8,192 nt of DNA from Fidelibacterota bacterium (lineage in GTDB: Bacteria > Fidelibacterota > UBA2242), in assembly GCA_023229045.1 (NCBI GenBank), contig JALOAB010000094.1:1-8192 (forward strand). Direction: 5' to 3'. How positions within the stretch are numbered: the stretch's first letter is position 1; every line of letters starts with the position of its first letter. Both the position numbers and the translations under genes were made by a program. Shown piece after piece: positions 1 to 6,985 of the stretch. Below the pieces are notes generated by a model, which did not search any database, was not told the DNA's origin, and saw only the letters and a list, made by a program, of their open reading frames with translations.

Positions 1-35
1 GTCGCTATTTTTAATAAGAATAACTACGTAGTAAA

Positions 36-41
36 AGAGGA
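36..41 (+). promoter_or_regulatory. Ribosome-binding site of the GAPDH-like gene
   Basis: A purine-rich AGAGGA lies about six bases before the ATG at 48. It is a good Shine-Dalgarno match at normal spacing and fixes that start. The preceding 35 bases are AT-rich and could contain a -10 element, but too little upstream sequence is present to define a promoter. Confidence 0.7.
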
Positions 42-47
42 AAATAA

Positions 48-1118
48 ATGGCGCGCAAAATCGTGCATATAGTCGGAACCGGAACGGTTGGAGCACCGCT
101 GATTGGTGTATTGCTAGGGCGTTTTGAACAATTGGGAATCGAAGAGATTTCCTTCCAGCCGAATTTAAAAGATTTAGGAAATAAAGCCTTTCTGAAAGGG
201 CTCTCAGCGCGCGGGGCAAAACTTTGTGTAAGTGAGAAAATTGCGGATGAATTCGTCAGTGTCGGATGCAAGATCGATTACACAGCCGAGGAGGCGCTCG
301 AGCGGGCGGCGGTGATAATCGATTGTTCACCAGACGATGAGCCACTTAAAAATAAAACGGAAGTATATTCGCGTTTGACCGGCGAACCGAAATTTTTCAT
401 TGCTCAGACCCGCGCGGCCGGCTTCGGTCTGGATTACGCTTACGATATCAACGATGAAGCGCTTCAACAAGGTCAGGTTCAGTTCGTTCGCATTGTTTCC
501 TGTAATGCTCACAATATCGCCGCTCTGATAAAAACCCTGGCGTTCGATGAGAATGGCGAACATTTTCTGGATTGGGGGCGCTTTGTGTGTATTCGTCGCG
601 CAAGTGATATCAGCGAACCCAAAGCTTTTATACCGGCGCCGCAGATCAGCTTACCCAAAGATGATAATTTTGGGACTTATCAGGCGCACGATGCGGCTTC
701 CTTATTTCGGACGATTGGAATTGAACTTGATCTGTTTTCATCGTCGATGAAGGTCAATACGCAATACCTGCATACGGTTCATTTTGACTTGAAGTTGAAA
801 CGCGCGATAACCTTACCAACGGTTATTAATAAGCTGGAAAGCAATCCTCTGATCGCCTTGACCAATAAAACCCTCTCAAGTCTGATTTTCTCCTTCGCCC
901 GCGATATGGGATTCCTCGGTCGCATCATCAATCAATCGGTGGTGTCCGTTCCCAGTCTGACAGTCAAAGGTGATAATGAAATTATGGGTTTCTGTTTTTC
1001 GCCGCAGGATGGAAATTCACTGCTCAGTTCAATTGCGGCTGCGGTCTGGTATTTTTACCCGCATTCGTTCCGTGAAAAATTGCAGAACCTGAACGATTTA
1101 GTCTTTGGGGAAATCTGA
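48..1118 (+). CDS. Type II (archaeal-type) glyceraldehyde-3-phosphate dehydrogenase-like protein
   Basis: This 356-residue protein aligns along its length with the archaeal type II GAPDH family, which oxidises glyceraldehyde-3-phosphate with NAD(P). Visible landmarks are an N-terminal Rossmann nucleotide loop (residues 9-15, GTGTVG pattern), an acidic-strand region, the active-site strand RIVSCN with the presumed catalytic Cys152, an RRASD segment (183-187) matching the family's RRGAD substrate-binding segment, and a His-containing stretch around 240-245 (QYLHTVH) matching the catalytic His region. A C-terminal block around 284-310 (FARDMGF onward) also fits the family. The odd point is the loop after the cysteine: archaeal enzymes have SCNTT, whereas this one has SCNAHN, which removes conserved Thr residues near the substrate phosphate. 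Length is close to the roughly 340 residues of the family. The start is supported by AGAGGA. The substrate may therefore be GAP or a related aldehyde; the fold and family are more certain than the reaction. Confidence 0.72.
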   Translation: MARKIVHIVGTGTVGAPLIGVLLGRFEQLGIEEISFQPNLKDLGNKAFLKGLSARGAKLCVSEKIADEFVSVGCKIDYTAEEALERAAVIIDCSPDDEPLKNKTEVYSRLTGEPKFFIAQTRAAGFGLDYAYDINDEALQQGQVQFVRIVSCNAHNIAALIKTLAFDENGEHFLDWGRFVCIRRASDISEPKAFIPAPQISLPKDDNFGTYQAHDAASLFRTIGIELDLFSSSMKVNTQYLHTVHFDLKLKRAITLPTVINKLESNPLIALTNKTLSSLIFSFARDMGFLGRIINQSVVSVPSLTVKGDNEIMGFCFSPQDGNSLLSSIAAAVWYFYPHSFREKLQNLNDLVFGEI

Positions 1119-1127
1119 TAATCTATA

Positions 1128-1760
1128 ATGCTGATAGAACAGATCATTACCCGGCAATATGGAGAAAATGTCTGGCTGGTGGGCGATCCGCTGACCGGTT
1201 GCGGACTGATTATCGATCCCGGCGGTTCCGCCGCTGAGATAATCGGAAAAGCCAGTGAGCTAAAAATTCAGCCGTTAGCGATTTTGAATACGCATGCCCA
1301 TCCTGATCATCTGGCGGGCGCTTCCGATGTGCAGAAGTATTTCGATATTCCGTTTTACCTGCATGAACGGGAAAAAGCCGTTCTGAAAACAGCCATCCCT
1401 TTTGGCTTGATGCTGGGCATCGGAATCACTAAAGTACCGCACGACGTAACTTATCTGGTAGATGAAGAGTTATTCGAAATCGGCGCATTTAAGATAAAGG
1501 TAATTACCACTCCCGGTCATACGCCCGGCGGCGTGTGTTATTTGATCAACGGAAAACTTTTTTCGGGCGACACCCTGTTCCGGAATTCGATCGGTCGGAC
1601 CGATTTTCCGGGCGGTTCCTGGCAGGAATTGAAAGGCAGTCTCGAAAAATTGAAAAAACTGGCGCCGGAGACCGAAGTCTATCCCGGTCACGGCATTAGC
1701 ACCACCATTCAGCACGAACTGCGCTATAATCCTTATATGAAGGATGGTGAACTACGGTGA
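1128..1760 (+). CDS. Metallo-beta-lactamase-fold hydrolase, GloB/YcbL-like (possible hydroxyacylglutathione hydrolase)
   Basis: A 210-residue metal-dependent hydrolase. All metal-binding motifs are present: THAHPDH at 55-61 (His56, His58, Asp60, His61), TPGHTPGG with His131, FSGDTLF with bridging Asp148, and YPGHG with His188. The segment GRTDFPGG (156-163) is typical of glyoxalase II-like enzymes, which hydrolyse S-lactoylglutathione or other thioesters. The protein lacks the separate C-terminal substrate-binding domain of full glyoxalase II (about 250 residues), so it matches the shorter YcbL-type group, whose natural substrate is often unclear. It has no signal peptide and should be cytoplasmic. 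The ATG lies nine bases after the preceding stop and has no good Shine-Dalgarno sequence, so translation may depend on coupling to the upstream gene. The stop overlaps the tilS start by four bases (GTGA). Confidence 0.88.
   Translation: MLIEQIITRQYGENVWLVGDPLTGCGLIIDPGGSAAEIIGKASELKIQPLAILNTHAHPDHLAGASDVQKYFDIPFYLHEREKAVLKTAIPFGLMLGIGITKVPHDVTYLVDEELFEIGAFKIKVITTPGHTPGGVCYLINGKLFSGDTLFRNSIGRTDFPGGSWQELKGSLEKLKKLAPETEVYPGHGISTTIQHELRYNPYMKDGELR
1746..1750 (+). promoter_or_regulatory. Ribosome-binding site supporting the GTG start of tilS
   Basis: GGTGA lies six bases before the GTG at 1757 and is a moderate Shine-Dalgarno match. The first in-frame ATG (1775, codon 7) has no purine-rich site at usable distance, so the GTG overlapping the upstream stop is preferred. 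Confidence 0.5.
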
Positions 1761-3151
1761 AAGCTCCCGGTCTGATGCGAAAATTTACCAGTTTTGTCGA
1801 GGATAATCGCCTTCTGGATGACGTCCGGACCGTGATCGCGGGCGTTTCGGGTGGAGTCGATTCGATGTGCCTGCTGGATTTATTACTGGCGCGGCGCAGT
1901 CGCTGGGAAATCGAGATAGTCGTGGCGCACTTTAATCATCAGATTCGGGGCGCACTCGCCGATCGCGATGAAGAATTGGTGCGGCGATTCTGTGCCGAGC
2001 GATCGCTGACTTTTTTGGTTGAAAGGGCGGACGTGCCGAAAATGGCGCGGAAACGACGTATTTCGCTGGAAATGGCAGGACGCGAATTGCGCTACGCATT
2101 TTTTCAGAAAATCGCAGAGGGATACCCGGGCGGGGTGGTCGCTACCGCTCATACCCGGGACGATCAGGCTGAGACAATTTTACTAAGAATATTGAAAGGC
2201 GGCGGACTGCACGGCTTGTCCGGGATTACGCTAAAAAGAGACAACCTGGTCCGACCCCTATTATTCGCCGGTAAAGACGAACTGTATGCTTATGCACGTG
2301 AAAAAAAATTGGCGTTCGTTGAAGACCATACCAATCTGATCGACGATTGCGAACGGAATTTTATCCGCAATCAGCTCTTGCCGGCGGTCAAGCGTGAACT
2401 GAATCCAAATGTTGCCGAGACTCTGGCAAATCTGGCGCAAATTTTAAGTGAAGCGCGTCAAATTCTCATGGAATCGGCCAGACCGGCGCTGGCGAGTTTA
2501 ATTATCAACGCCAATGCTGAACAAATAGTGCTTGATAAATCAGGCCTTAAAACCTATTTTATCGGGATTGAAAAGGAGATAATCTGGCAATGTCTGCAAA
2601 GATTGGCAGGCGCAATTCAACCGCTGAGTTTTAAACGGATGAATGCATTAACGAATTTGGTAAATGAAGGCGCGACTGGTCGTCGTATGACTCTCGAGCA
2701 GGGCATTACGGTTCTGGTGGATCGGGACCGGGTGCTGTTCCAGCGCGCGGTCGGAGCAGATTGGGCGCAGGCGACGGTCAGTCCGGGTGAAAAAATTGAG
2801 AATGAGTGGTTTACTTTTACGAGTGAATTACTGGATGTGAATGATTTTAAAAAGGGCGAGCGACGCTCCGGCACCGAGTTTGTCGATTTCGACCGCATCG
2901 GGAGCAGACTGAATTTGCGCCATTGGCAAAAAGGCGATCGAATGCTACCGCTCGGTATGCGCCAGTCCCGCAATGTCAGCGATATTTTTGTCGATCTTAA
3001 AATCCCGCTGACTCACAAAACCCGGATTCCGCTTTTGTGCAGTGATAATGATGTAATCTGGCTGTGCGGTTTGAAATTGTCAGAAAAATTCAAAATTACC
3101 GATAGGACCAGGACCGTTCTGAAATTAACCTACGAGGAAAAACATAAATGA
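1757..3151 (+). CDS. tilS: tRNA(Ile)-lysidine synthase TilS
   Basis: TilS attaches lysine to C34 of the CAU-anticodon tRNA-Ile using ATP. The resulting lysidine makes the tRNA read AUA and be charged with isoleucine, an essential step in nearly all bacteria. The 464-residue protein shows the N-type ATP pyrophosphatase loop SGGVDS (31-36), AHFNHQIRG (57-65) and the AHTRDDQAET motif (131-140) followed by LLRILKGGGLHGL. It also has the conserved NFIRNQLLP stretch (201-209) and a C-terminal TilS domain (about 385-460) with VSDIFVDLKIP and KTRIPLL. The length fits the long, full-domain form of the family. Translation starts at GTG within a four-base overlap with the hydrolase gene, and its stop overlaps the hpt ATG (ATGA), so the three genes are probably translationally coupled. 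An A8 run at 2301-2308 does not disturb the frame. Confidence 0.96.
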   Translation: MKAPGLMRKFTSFVEDNRLLDDVRTVIAGVSGGVDSMCLLDLLLARRSRWEIEIVVAHFNHQIRGALADRDEELVRRFCAERSLTFLVERADVPKMARKRRISLEMAGRELRYAFFQKIAEGYPGGVVATAHTRDDQAETILLRILKGGGLHGLSGITLKRDNLVRPLLFAGKDELYAYAREKKLAFVEDHTNLIDDCERNFIRNQLLPAVKRELNPNVAETLANLAQILSEARQILMESARPALASLIINANAEQIVLDKSGLKTYFIGIEKEIIWQCLQRLAGAIQPLSFKRMNALTNLVNEGATGRRMTLEQGITVLVDRDRVLFQRAVGADWAQATVSPGEKIENEWFTFTSELLDVNDFKKGERRSGTEFVDFDRIGSRLNLRHWQKGDRMLPLGMRQSRNVSDIFVDLKIPLTHKTRIPLLCSDNDVIWLCGLKLSEKFKITDRTRTVLKLTYEEKHK

Positions 3152-3705
3152 AAAAGACGATTACTCTGGATGCCAGTTATGATAAATACGCCGGTAAAGT
3201 GATTGAAGAACTTCTGACGGTCGAACAAATCGATCGCCGGGTTGCTGAACTCGGCGCTGAAATTTCGGTAAAATACCAGGGGAAAGTGCCGATTTTCATC
3301 GGGGTGCTGAATGGCAGTTTTATCTTTTTTTCAGACCTTTTCCGCAAACTGACCATCGATGGCGAAGTCGATTTTATCAAGATTTCGTCTTATGCCGATC
3401 AAACCCAATCCACCGGCACCGTGCTGTTACGCAAAGACATCAGTTGTGACATAACCGGACGGGATGTGATTATCGTCGAAGATATAATCGATTCGGGATT
3501 GTCGATCAAATTTCTGAAACGGCGTCTGGAAGAGAGCAATCCAAGCACAGTCAGTTTTGCGGCTTTATTAATGAAAGAACACACTCAGGTGGATTTCCCG
3601 ATCGATTTCCTGGGATTCAAGATACCGAATAAATTTGTCGTGGGCTACGGTCTGGATGTTGCCCAGAAATTGCGCAACTTACCCTCGATTTACGCTTTTA
3701 AGTAA
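3148..3705 (+). CDS. hpt: Hypoxanthine (guanine) phosphoribosyltransferase
   Basis: The enzyme transfers phosphoribose from PRPP to hypoxanthine and/or guanine, giving IMP and GMP in purine salvage. At 185 residues it has the usual bacterial length. It shows the early loop GVLNGSFIF (52-60), the flexible-loop region SSYADQTQSTG (80-90) and the PRPP-binding signature VIIVEDIIDSGLS (107-119) with the Glu111-Asp112 pair. Near the C-terminus, KFVVGYGLD followed by KLRNLPSIY is the purine-contact and closing segment typical of Hpt. The ATG overlaps the tilS stop (ATGA) and is preceded by GAGG ten bases upstream. Position between tilS and ftsH is the same as in many bacteria, which supports the assignment. 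Preference for hypoxanthine over guanine cannot be read from the sequence. Confidence 0.95.
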   Translation: MKKTITLDASYDKYAGKVIEELLTVEQIDRRVAELGAEISVKYQGKVPIFIGVLNGSFIFFSDLFRKLTIDGEVDFIKISSYADQTQSTGTVLLRKDISCDITGRDVIIVEDIIDSGLSIKFLKRRLEESNPSTVSFAALLMKEHTQVDFPIDFLGFKIPNKFVVGYGLDVAQKLRNLPSIYAFK

Positions 3706-3728
3706 AAAACAAAGGAACGATTTTAGAT

Positions 3729-5816
3729 ATGCCAAAAAATAATAACCGACCTAAAAAACAAAAGCCCAATAATTCCAGCGAGCCGCGCAAAGCCCGTCCA
3801 CCTAAAAAAAACGCGCCCGGTGCGCCGAAACCGGGTAAAGACGAATTCCGCTGGAAGAAAGCTTCGCGCACTTCACTGATGTGGATCATCATCATCGTCA
3901 GTTCGATTATCCTGATGCAAATCCTCGGACGCGGCGGACAGGAAGAAGCGCTGATCTCGTATTCTCAGTACCAGGACTTGCTGTCACAGAGATTGATCAA
4001 ATCGGCTGTGATCATTGAAGATGAATTTCACGGAACCCTATCGGAAAAGGTGCCGCTGGTGATTGGCGAGCGCTCAGTCGATGTGGAAAAATTCCTCGTC
4101 AACTTACGCTTTGTCGATAGCGAAATGCTCAAGAGCTGGGACGAGGCCGGCATTAAATACGATTTTAAAGTTAGAAATACCAAATGGACGAATTTTCTGG
4201 TTAACATTCTTCCATTCGCCTTTATCGTTTTAATTACCCTGTTCTTTTTGAGAAGAATGCAGGGGCAGAATAATAAGGGGATTTTCGGTTTCGGTAAGAG
4301 CAAAGCCCGACTCTGGACCAGCGACCGTCCGAAAACCAGTTTCAATGACGTCGCCGGATGTAACGAAGCCAAAGAGGAATTGCAGGAGATTATTGAGTTT
4401 CTGAAATTGCCCTCGAAATTTTCGCGGCTTGGCGGTAAAATTCCCAAAGGCGCGCTTCTGCTCGGTCCGCCCGGTACTGGCAAAACCCTTTTGGCCAAAG
4501 CGGTAGCGGGTGAAGCCGGCGTACCGTTTTTCAGCATCAGCGGAGCCGATTTTGTCGAAATGTTTGTGGGAGTCGGCGCTTCGCGGGTGCGCGATCTTTT
4601 CGAACAAGGTAAACGCAGTGCGCCTTGTATCATTTTTATTGATGAAATCGATGCGGTCGGTCGTCATCGCGGCGCCGGACTGGGTGGCGGTCACGATGAA
4701 CGCGAACAGACCTTGAACCAGTTGCTCGTCGAGATGGACGGTTTTGACGAGAATACCAACATCATCATTCTGGCGGCTACCAACCGGCCGGATGTGCTGG
4801 ATACAGCCTTGTTGCGACCGGGACGGTTTGACCGGCAGATCGTCGTTGATATTCCCGACCTGCTGGGACGCGAAGGAATTCTGAAAGTCCATACTCAGAA
4901 AATCCCGTTAGCCGAAGACGTTGATTTATCAATAGTCGCCAAAGGCACTCCCGGGCTGGTTGGAGCAGATCTGGCTAACCTGGCTAATGAAGCCGCCCTG
5001 CTGGCCGCGCGCAAGAATAAAAAAGCGGTCGAAATGGATGACTTCGAGGAAGCCAAGGATAAAGTCATGATGGGCGTCGAGCGCAAGAGCTTGCATATTT
5101 CCGATCGTGAACGCAAACTGACCGCCTATCACGAATCCGGGCATGTTCTGGTAGCGATTAATATTCCGGAAACCGATCCAATTCACAAAGTGACGATCGT
5201 GCCGCGCGGGCGCGCACTGGGAATCACCCATCAATTACCAATGGATGAGCGTCATAATTATTCACGCTCCTATATCAACGCTCGCCTGTGTATTTTATTG
5301 GGGGGACGGGCCGCTGAAAAGGTGATTTTCAATGAGCTGACAACCGGCGCCGGGAATGACATCGAAACTGCCACCGAATTAGCCCGGAAGATGGTTTGTG
5401 AGTGGGGCATGAGCGACAAACTCGGTCCGCTGACATTCGGTAAGAAGAATGAGGAAATCTTCCTCGGTCGTGAAATCGCCACGCATCGCGATTTCAGCGA
5501 AGATACCGCCAAACTGATCGATCTGGAAGTGCGTGAAATCGTTGAGAACGCTGAAAAACGGGCTCGCGAGATTATTAAAAAGAATATCGCATCGTTAAAT
5601 AAACTGGCCGAAGCCTTACTCGAGAAAGAAGTTTTGGACGGTGTTGAAATTGCTAAACTGCTTGGGAACAATAAAGATATTTCGGTTGATATATTGGTTG
5701 ATAAAGGCGCCAATGGTAAACCTAAACCGATTAAAAAGACCCAAGTCGGTTCACGTCAGAAAAAGCTTAAAAAAGTAAAAGGAGCCGAAACTGATCAGGC
5801 GACTGAAAAACGATGA
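3729..5816 (+). CDS. ftsH: ATP-dependent zinc metalloprotease FtsH
   Basis: FtsH is a hexameric inner-membrane AAA+ protease that extracts and degrades misassembled membrane proteins and selected cytosolic regulators. In this 695-residue protein a Lys/Pro-rich N-terminal tail of about 45 residues is followed by a first membrane segment (about 50-66). An extracytoplasmic domain (about 70-155) and a second membrane segment (about 156-175) follow. The AAA domain has Walker A GPPGTGKT (246-253), pore-loop MFVGVGA (288-294), Walker B IIFIDEID (301-308) and a second region of homology with Asn352 and arginine fingers Arg363 and Arg366. The peptidase domain has HESGH (468-472) with Asp544 as the expected third zinc ligand. 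All catalytic residues are present. The C-terminus is a Lys-rich, probably disordered tail. The start follows AAAGGA (3711-3716) at a rather long 12-base spacing. The basic N-tail is longer than in E. coli FtsH, whose first membrane helix begins almost at residue 5. Confidence 0.98.
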   Translation: MPKNNNRPKKQKPNNSSEPRKARPPKKNAPGAPKPGKDEFRWKKASRTSLMWIIIIVSSIILMQILGRGGQEEALISYSQYQDLLSQRLIKSAVIIEDEFHGTLSEKVPLVIGERSVDVEKFLVNLRFVDSEMLKSWDEAGIKYDFKVRNTKWTNFLVNILPFAFIVLITLFFLRRMQGQNNKGIFGFGKSKARLWTSDRPKTSFNDVAGCNEAKEELQEIIEFLKLPSKFSRLGGKIPKGALLLGPPGTGKTLLAKAVAGEAGVPFFSISGADFVEMFVGVGASRVRDLFEQGKRSAPCIIFIDEIDAVGRHRGAGLGGGHDEREQTLNQLLVEMDGFDENTNIIILAATNRPDVLDTALLRPGRFDRQIVVDIPDLLGREGILKVHTQKIPLAEDVDLSIVAKGTPGLVGADLANLANEAALLAARKNKKAVEMDDFEEAKDKVMMGVERKSLHISDRERKLTAYHESGHVLVAINIPETDPIHKVTIVPRGRALGITHQLPMDERHNYSRSYINARLCILLGGRAAEKVIFNELTTGAGNDIETATELARKMVCEWGMSDKLGPLTFGKKNEEIFLGREIATHRDFSEDTAKLIDLEVREIVENAEKRAREIIKKNIASLNKLAEALLEKEVLDGVEIAKLLGNNKDISVDILVDKGANGKPKPIKKTQVGSRQKKLKKVKGAETDQATEKR
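5778..5793 (+). promoter_or_regulatory. Probable ribosome-binding site and non-canonical CTG start for folP
   Basis: AAAGGAG (5778-5784) inside the end of ftsH stands six bases before CTG (5791-5793), which is in frame with folP. The frame is closed just upstream by TAA at 5776-5778. Starting here adds 16 residues (L/M-IRRLKNDEIAYLTAE), which form a plausible amphipathic helix leading into the conserved GIEIM segment. The first ATG (5839) has no recognisable Shine-Dalgarno sequence. No ATG, GTG or TTG exists between the TAA and 5839 in this frame. Confidence 0.5.
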
Positions 5817-5838
5817 AATAGCGTATCTGACCGCTGAA

Positions 5839-6984
5839 ATGAAAGCGCTTTCTATCGATCCGGCCGGAATTGAGATCATGCGTCAAAAAGGACAGTATCT
5901 AATCCTTAAGACTGATCCGATAACGTTCCCGGCCGCCAATATTCTGAAACAACAGATATTGTCAGTCGGTGGAGAATGCGCCGTGTCGCGTGATGTGGCG
6001 ACCGGAAAGGCGCCGGCAACTCCGGTGATTCTGATAGGTAACCGCCGTCAATACAAACGCCTGATAGAAAGTATTAAAAATCAATATTTCGGATTAAGTG
6101 AATTAGCTGTTGAGCTCGAAAAATACCTGGCGAAAATCTGCGAGCCGAAAACCTTCCGGATCGGTTCGCATAGTTGCCGCACCGATGGCAAAACTTTGGT
6201 CATGGGAATTTTAAACGTCACTCCCGATTCGTTTTATGATGGCGGGAAAAATTTTGAGGTTGCCACGGCGGTTGAAGCGGCTTGTCAGATGGAAGCTCAT
6301 GGCGCAGATATAATCGATATCGGCGGCGAATCAACCCGCCCCGGCTCCGACCCGATTTCTACCCGGGATGAAATTGCCCGTTTGCAACCAATTATAGAGC
6401 AATTAATATCCCGGATAAAAATTCCGCTTTCGGTCGATACCTATAAGTCCGCCGTGGCTGAATGGGCTTTGCAAAACGGCGCCGTGCTAATCAATGACAT
6501 CAGCGGACTGAATTTCGATCCGACCTTGGCGGAAACAATCGCGAAGCATAAAGCCGGAGTCGTCCTGATGCATATCAAGGGAACGCCCAAAAATATGCAG
6601 GTTGATCCGCATTATGATAATCTGATCGATGAGATTCTGGCTTATTTATCCGATTCTATCGAAAAAGCCCGGCTGGCTGGAATCAATGAAGCGCAAATTT
6701 TCATCGATCCGGGAATCGGTTTTGGAAAAACGGTCGACGATAACTATCGGATTTTACACTATCTTGAAGAATTCCAGTCGCTCGGCTATCCAATCCTGAT
6801 CGGTCCGTCGCGAAAATCGTTTATCGGGAAGGTGCTTGATTTATCGCCTTCGGAGAGGTTGGAAGGGACTCTGGCGGCGGTGACAGCGGCTGTGCTGAAC
6901 GGAGCCAGCATAATCAGGGTGCACGATGTCCAAGCCGTCAATCGCGCCGTAAAAATTGCTGACGCTATCAGAGGAATAACGTAA
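5839..6984 (+). CDS. folP: Dihydropteroate synthase with N-terminal extension
   Basis: Dihydropteroate synthase condenses 6-hydroxymethyl-dihydropterin pyrophosphate with p-aminobenzoate in folate synthesis and is the sulfonamide target. Residues from about 115 (ATG numbering) form the TIM-barrel domain. Motifs in order are MGILNVTPDSFYDGG (122-136), DIGGESTRPGS (160-170), SVDTYK (198-203), NDISG (219-223), DPGIGFGKT (290-298), GPSRKSF (322-328) and RVHD (360-363), covering the pterin and phosphate sites. About 105 residues precede this domain (SIDPAGIEIM, then AANILKQQILSVGGECAVSR). That region is an extra domain seen in some bacterial FolP proteins and absent from the roughly 280-residue E. 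coli enzyme. Coordinates use the first ATG, but that site lacks a Shine-Dalgarno sequence. A CTG at 5791 with AAAGGAG upstream probably marks the true start, giving 397 residues and an overlap with ftsH. cdaA follows after one base. Confidence 0.95.
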   Translation: MKALSIDPAGIEIMRQKGQYLILKTDPITFPAANILKQQILSVGGECAVSRDVATGKAPATPVILIGNRRQYKRLIESIKNQYFGLSELAVELEKYLAKICEPKTFRIGSHSCRTDGKTLVMGILNVTPDSFYDGGKNFEVATAVEAACQMEAHGADIIDIGGESTRPGSDPISTRDEIARLQPIIEQLISRIKIPLSVDTYKSAVAEWALQNGAVLINDISGLNFDPTLAETIAKHKAGVVLMHIKGTPKNMQVDPHYDNLIDEILAYLSDSIEKARLAGINEAQIFIDPGIGFGKTVDDNYRILHYLEEFQSLGYPILIGPSRKSFIGKVLDLSPSERLEGTLAAVTAAVLNGASIIRVHDVQAVNRAVKIADAIRGIT

Positions 6985-6985
6985 A

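Noticed and set aside
23..32. Perfect 10-bp palindrome ACTACGTAGT just upstream of the first gene
   Set aside because: Several 10-bp palindromes are expected by chance in 8 kb. There is no second copy nearby and the upstream promoter region is outside the window, so an operator cannot be claimed.
1..47. Possible 3' end of an upstream gene (TAA at 12-14 in one frame)
   Set aside because: Only three codons are visible before the stop and another frame stays open past it, so no gene can be assigned.
1999..2006. GCGATCGC octamer, like the HIP1 repeat of cyanobacteria
   Set aside because: I noticed only this one copy, inside tilS coding sequence, so there is no sign of an enriched repeat or of a cyanobacterial origin.
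2301..2308. A8 run in tilS as a possible frameshift
   Set aside because: TilS motifs on both sides of the run (positions 131-154 and 201-209) are in the same frame, so the gene is intact.
4028..4892. Two long antisense open frames (201 and 220 codons) opposite ftsH
   Set aside because: They lie wholly inside the strongly conserved FtsH AAA coding region, overlap each other in different frames, and their translations show no recognisable domain. They are by-products of ftsH codon usage.
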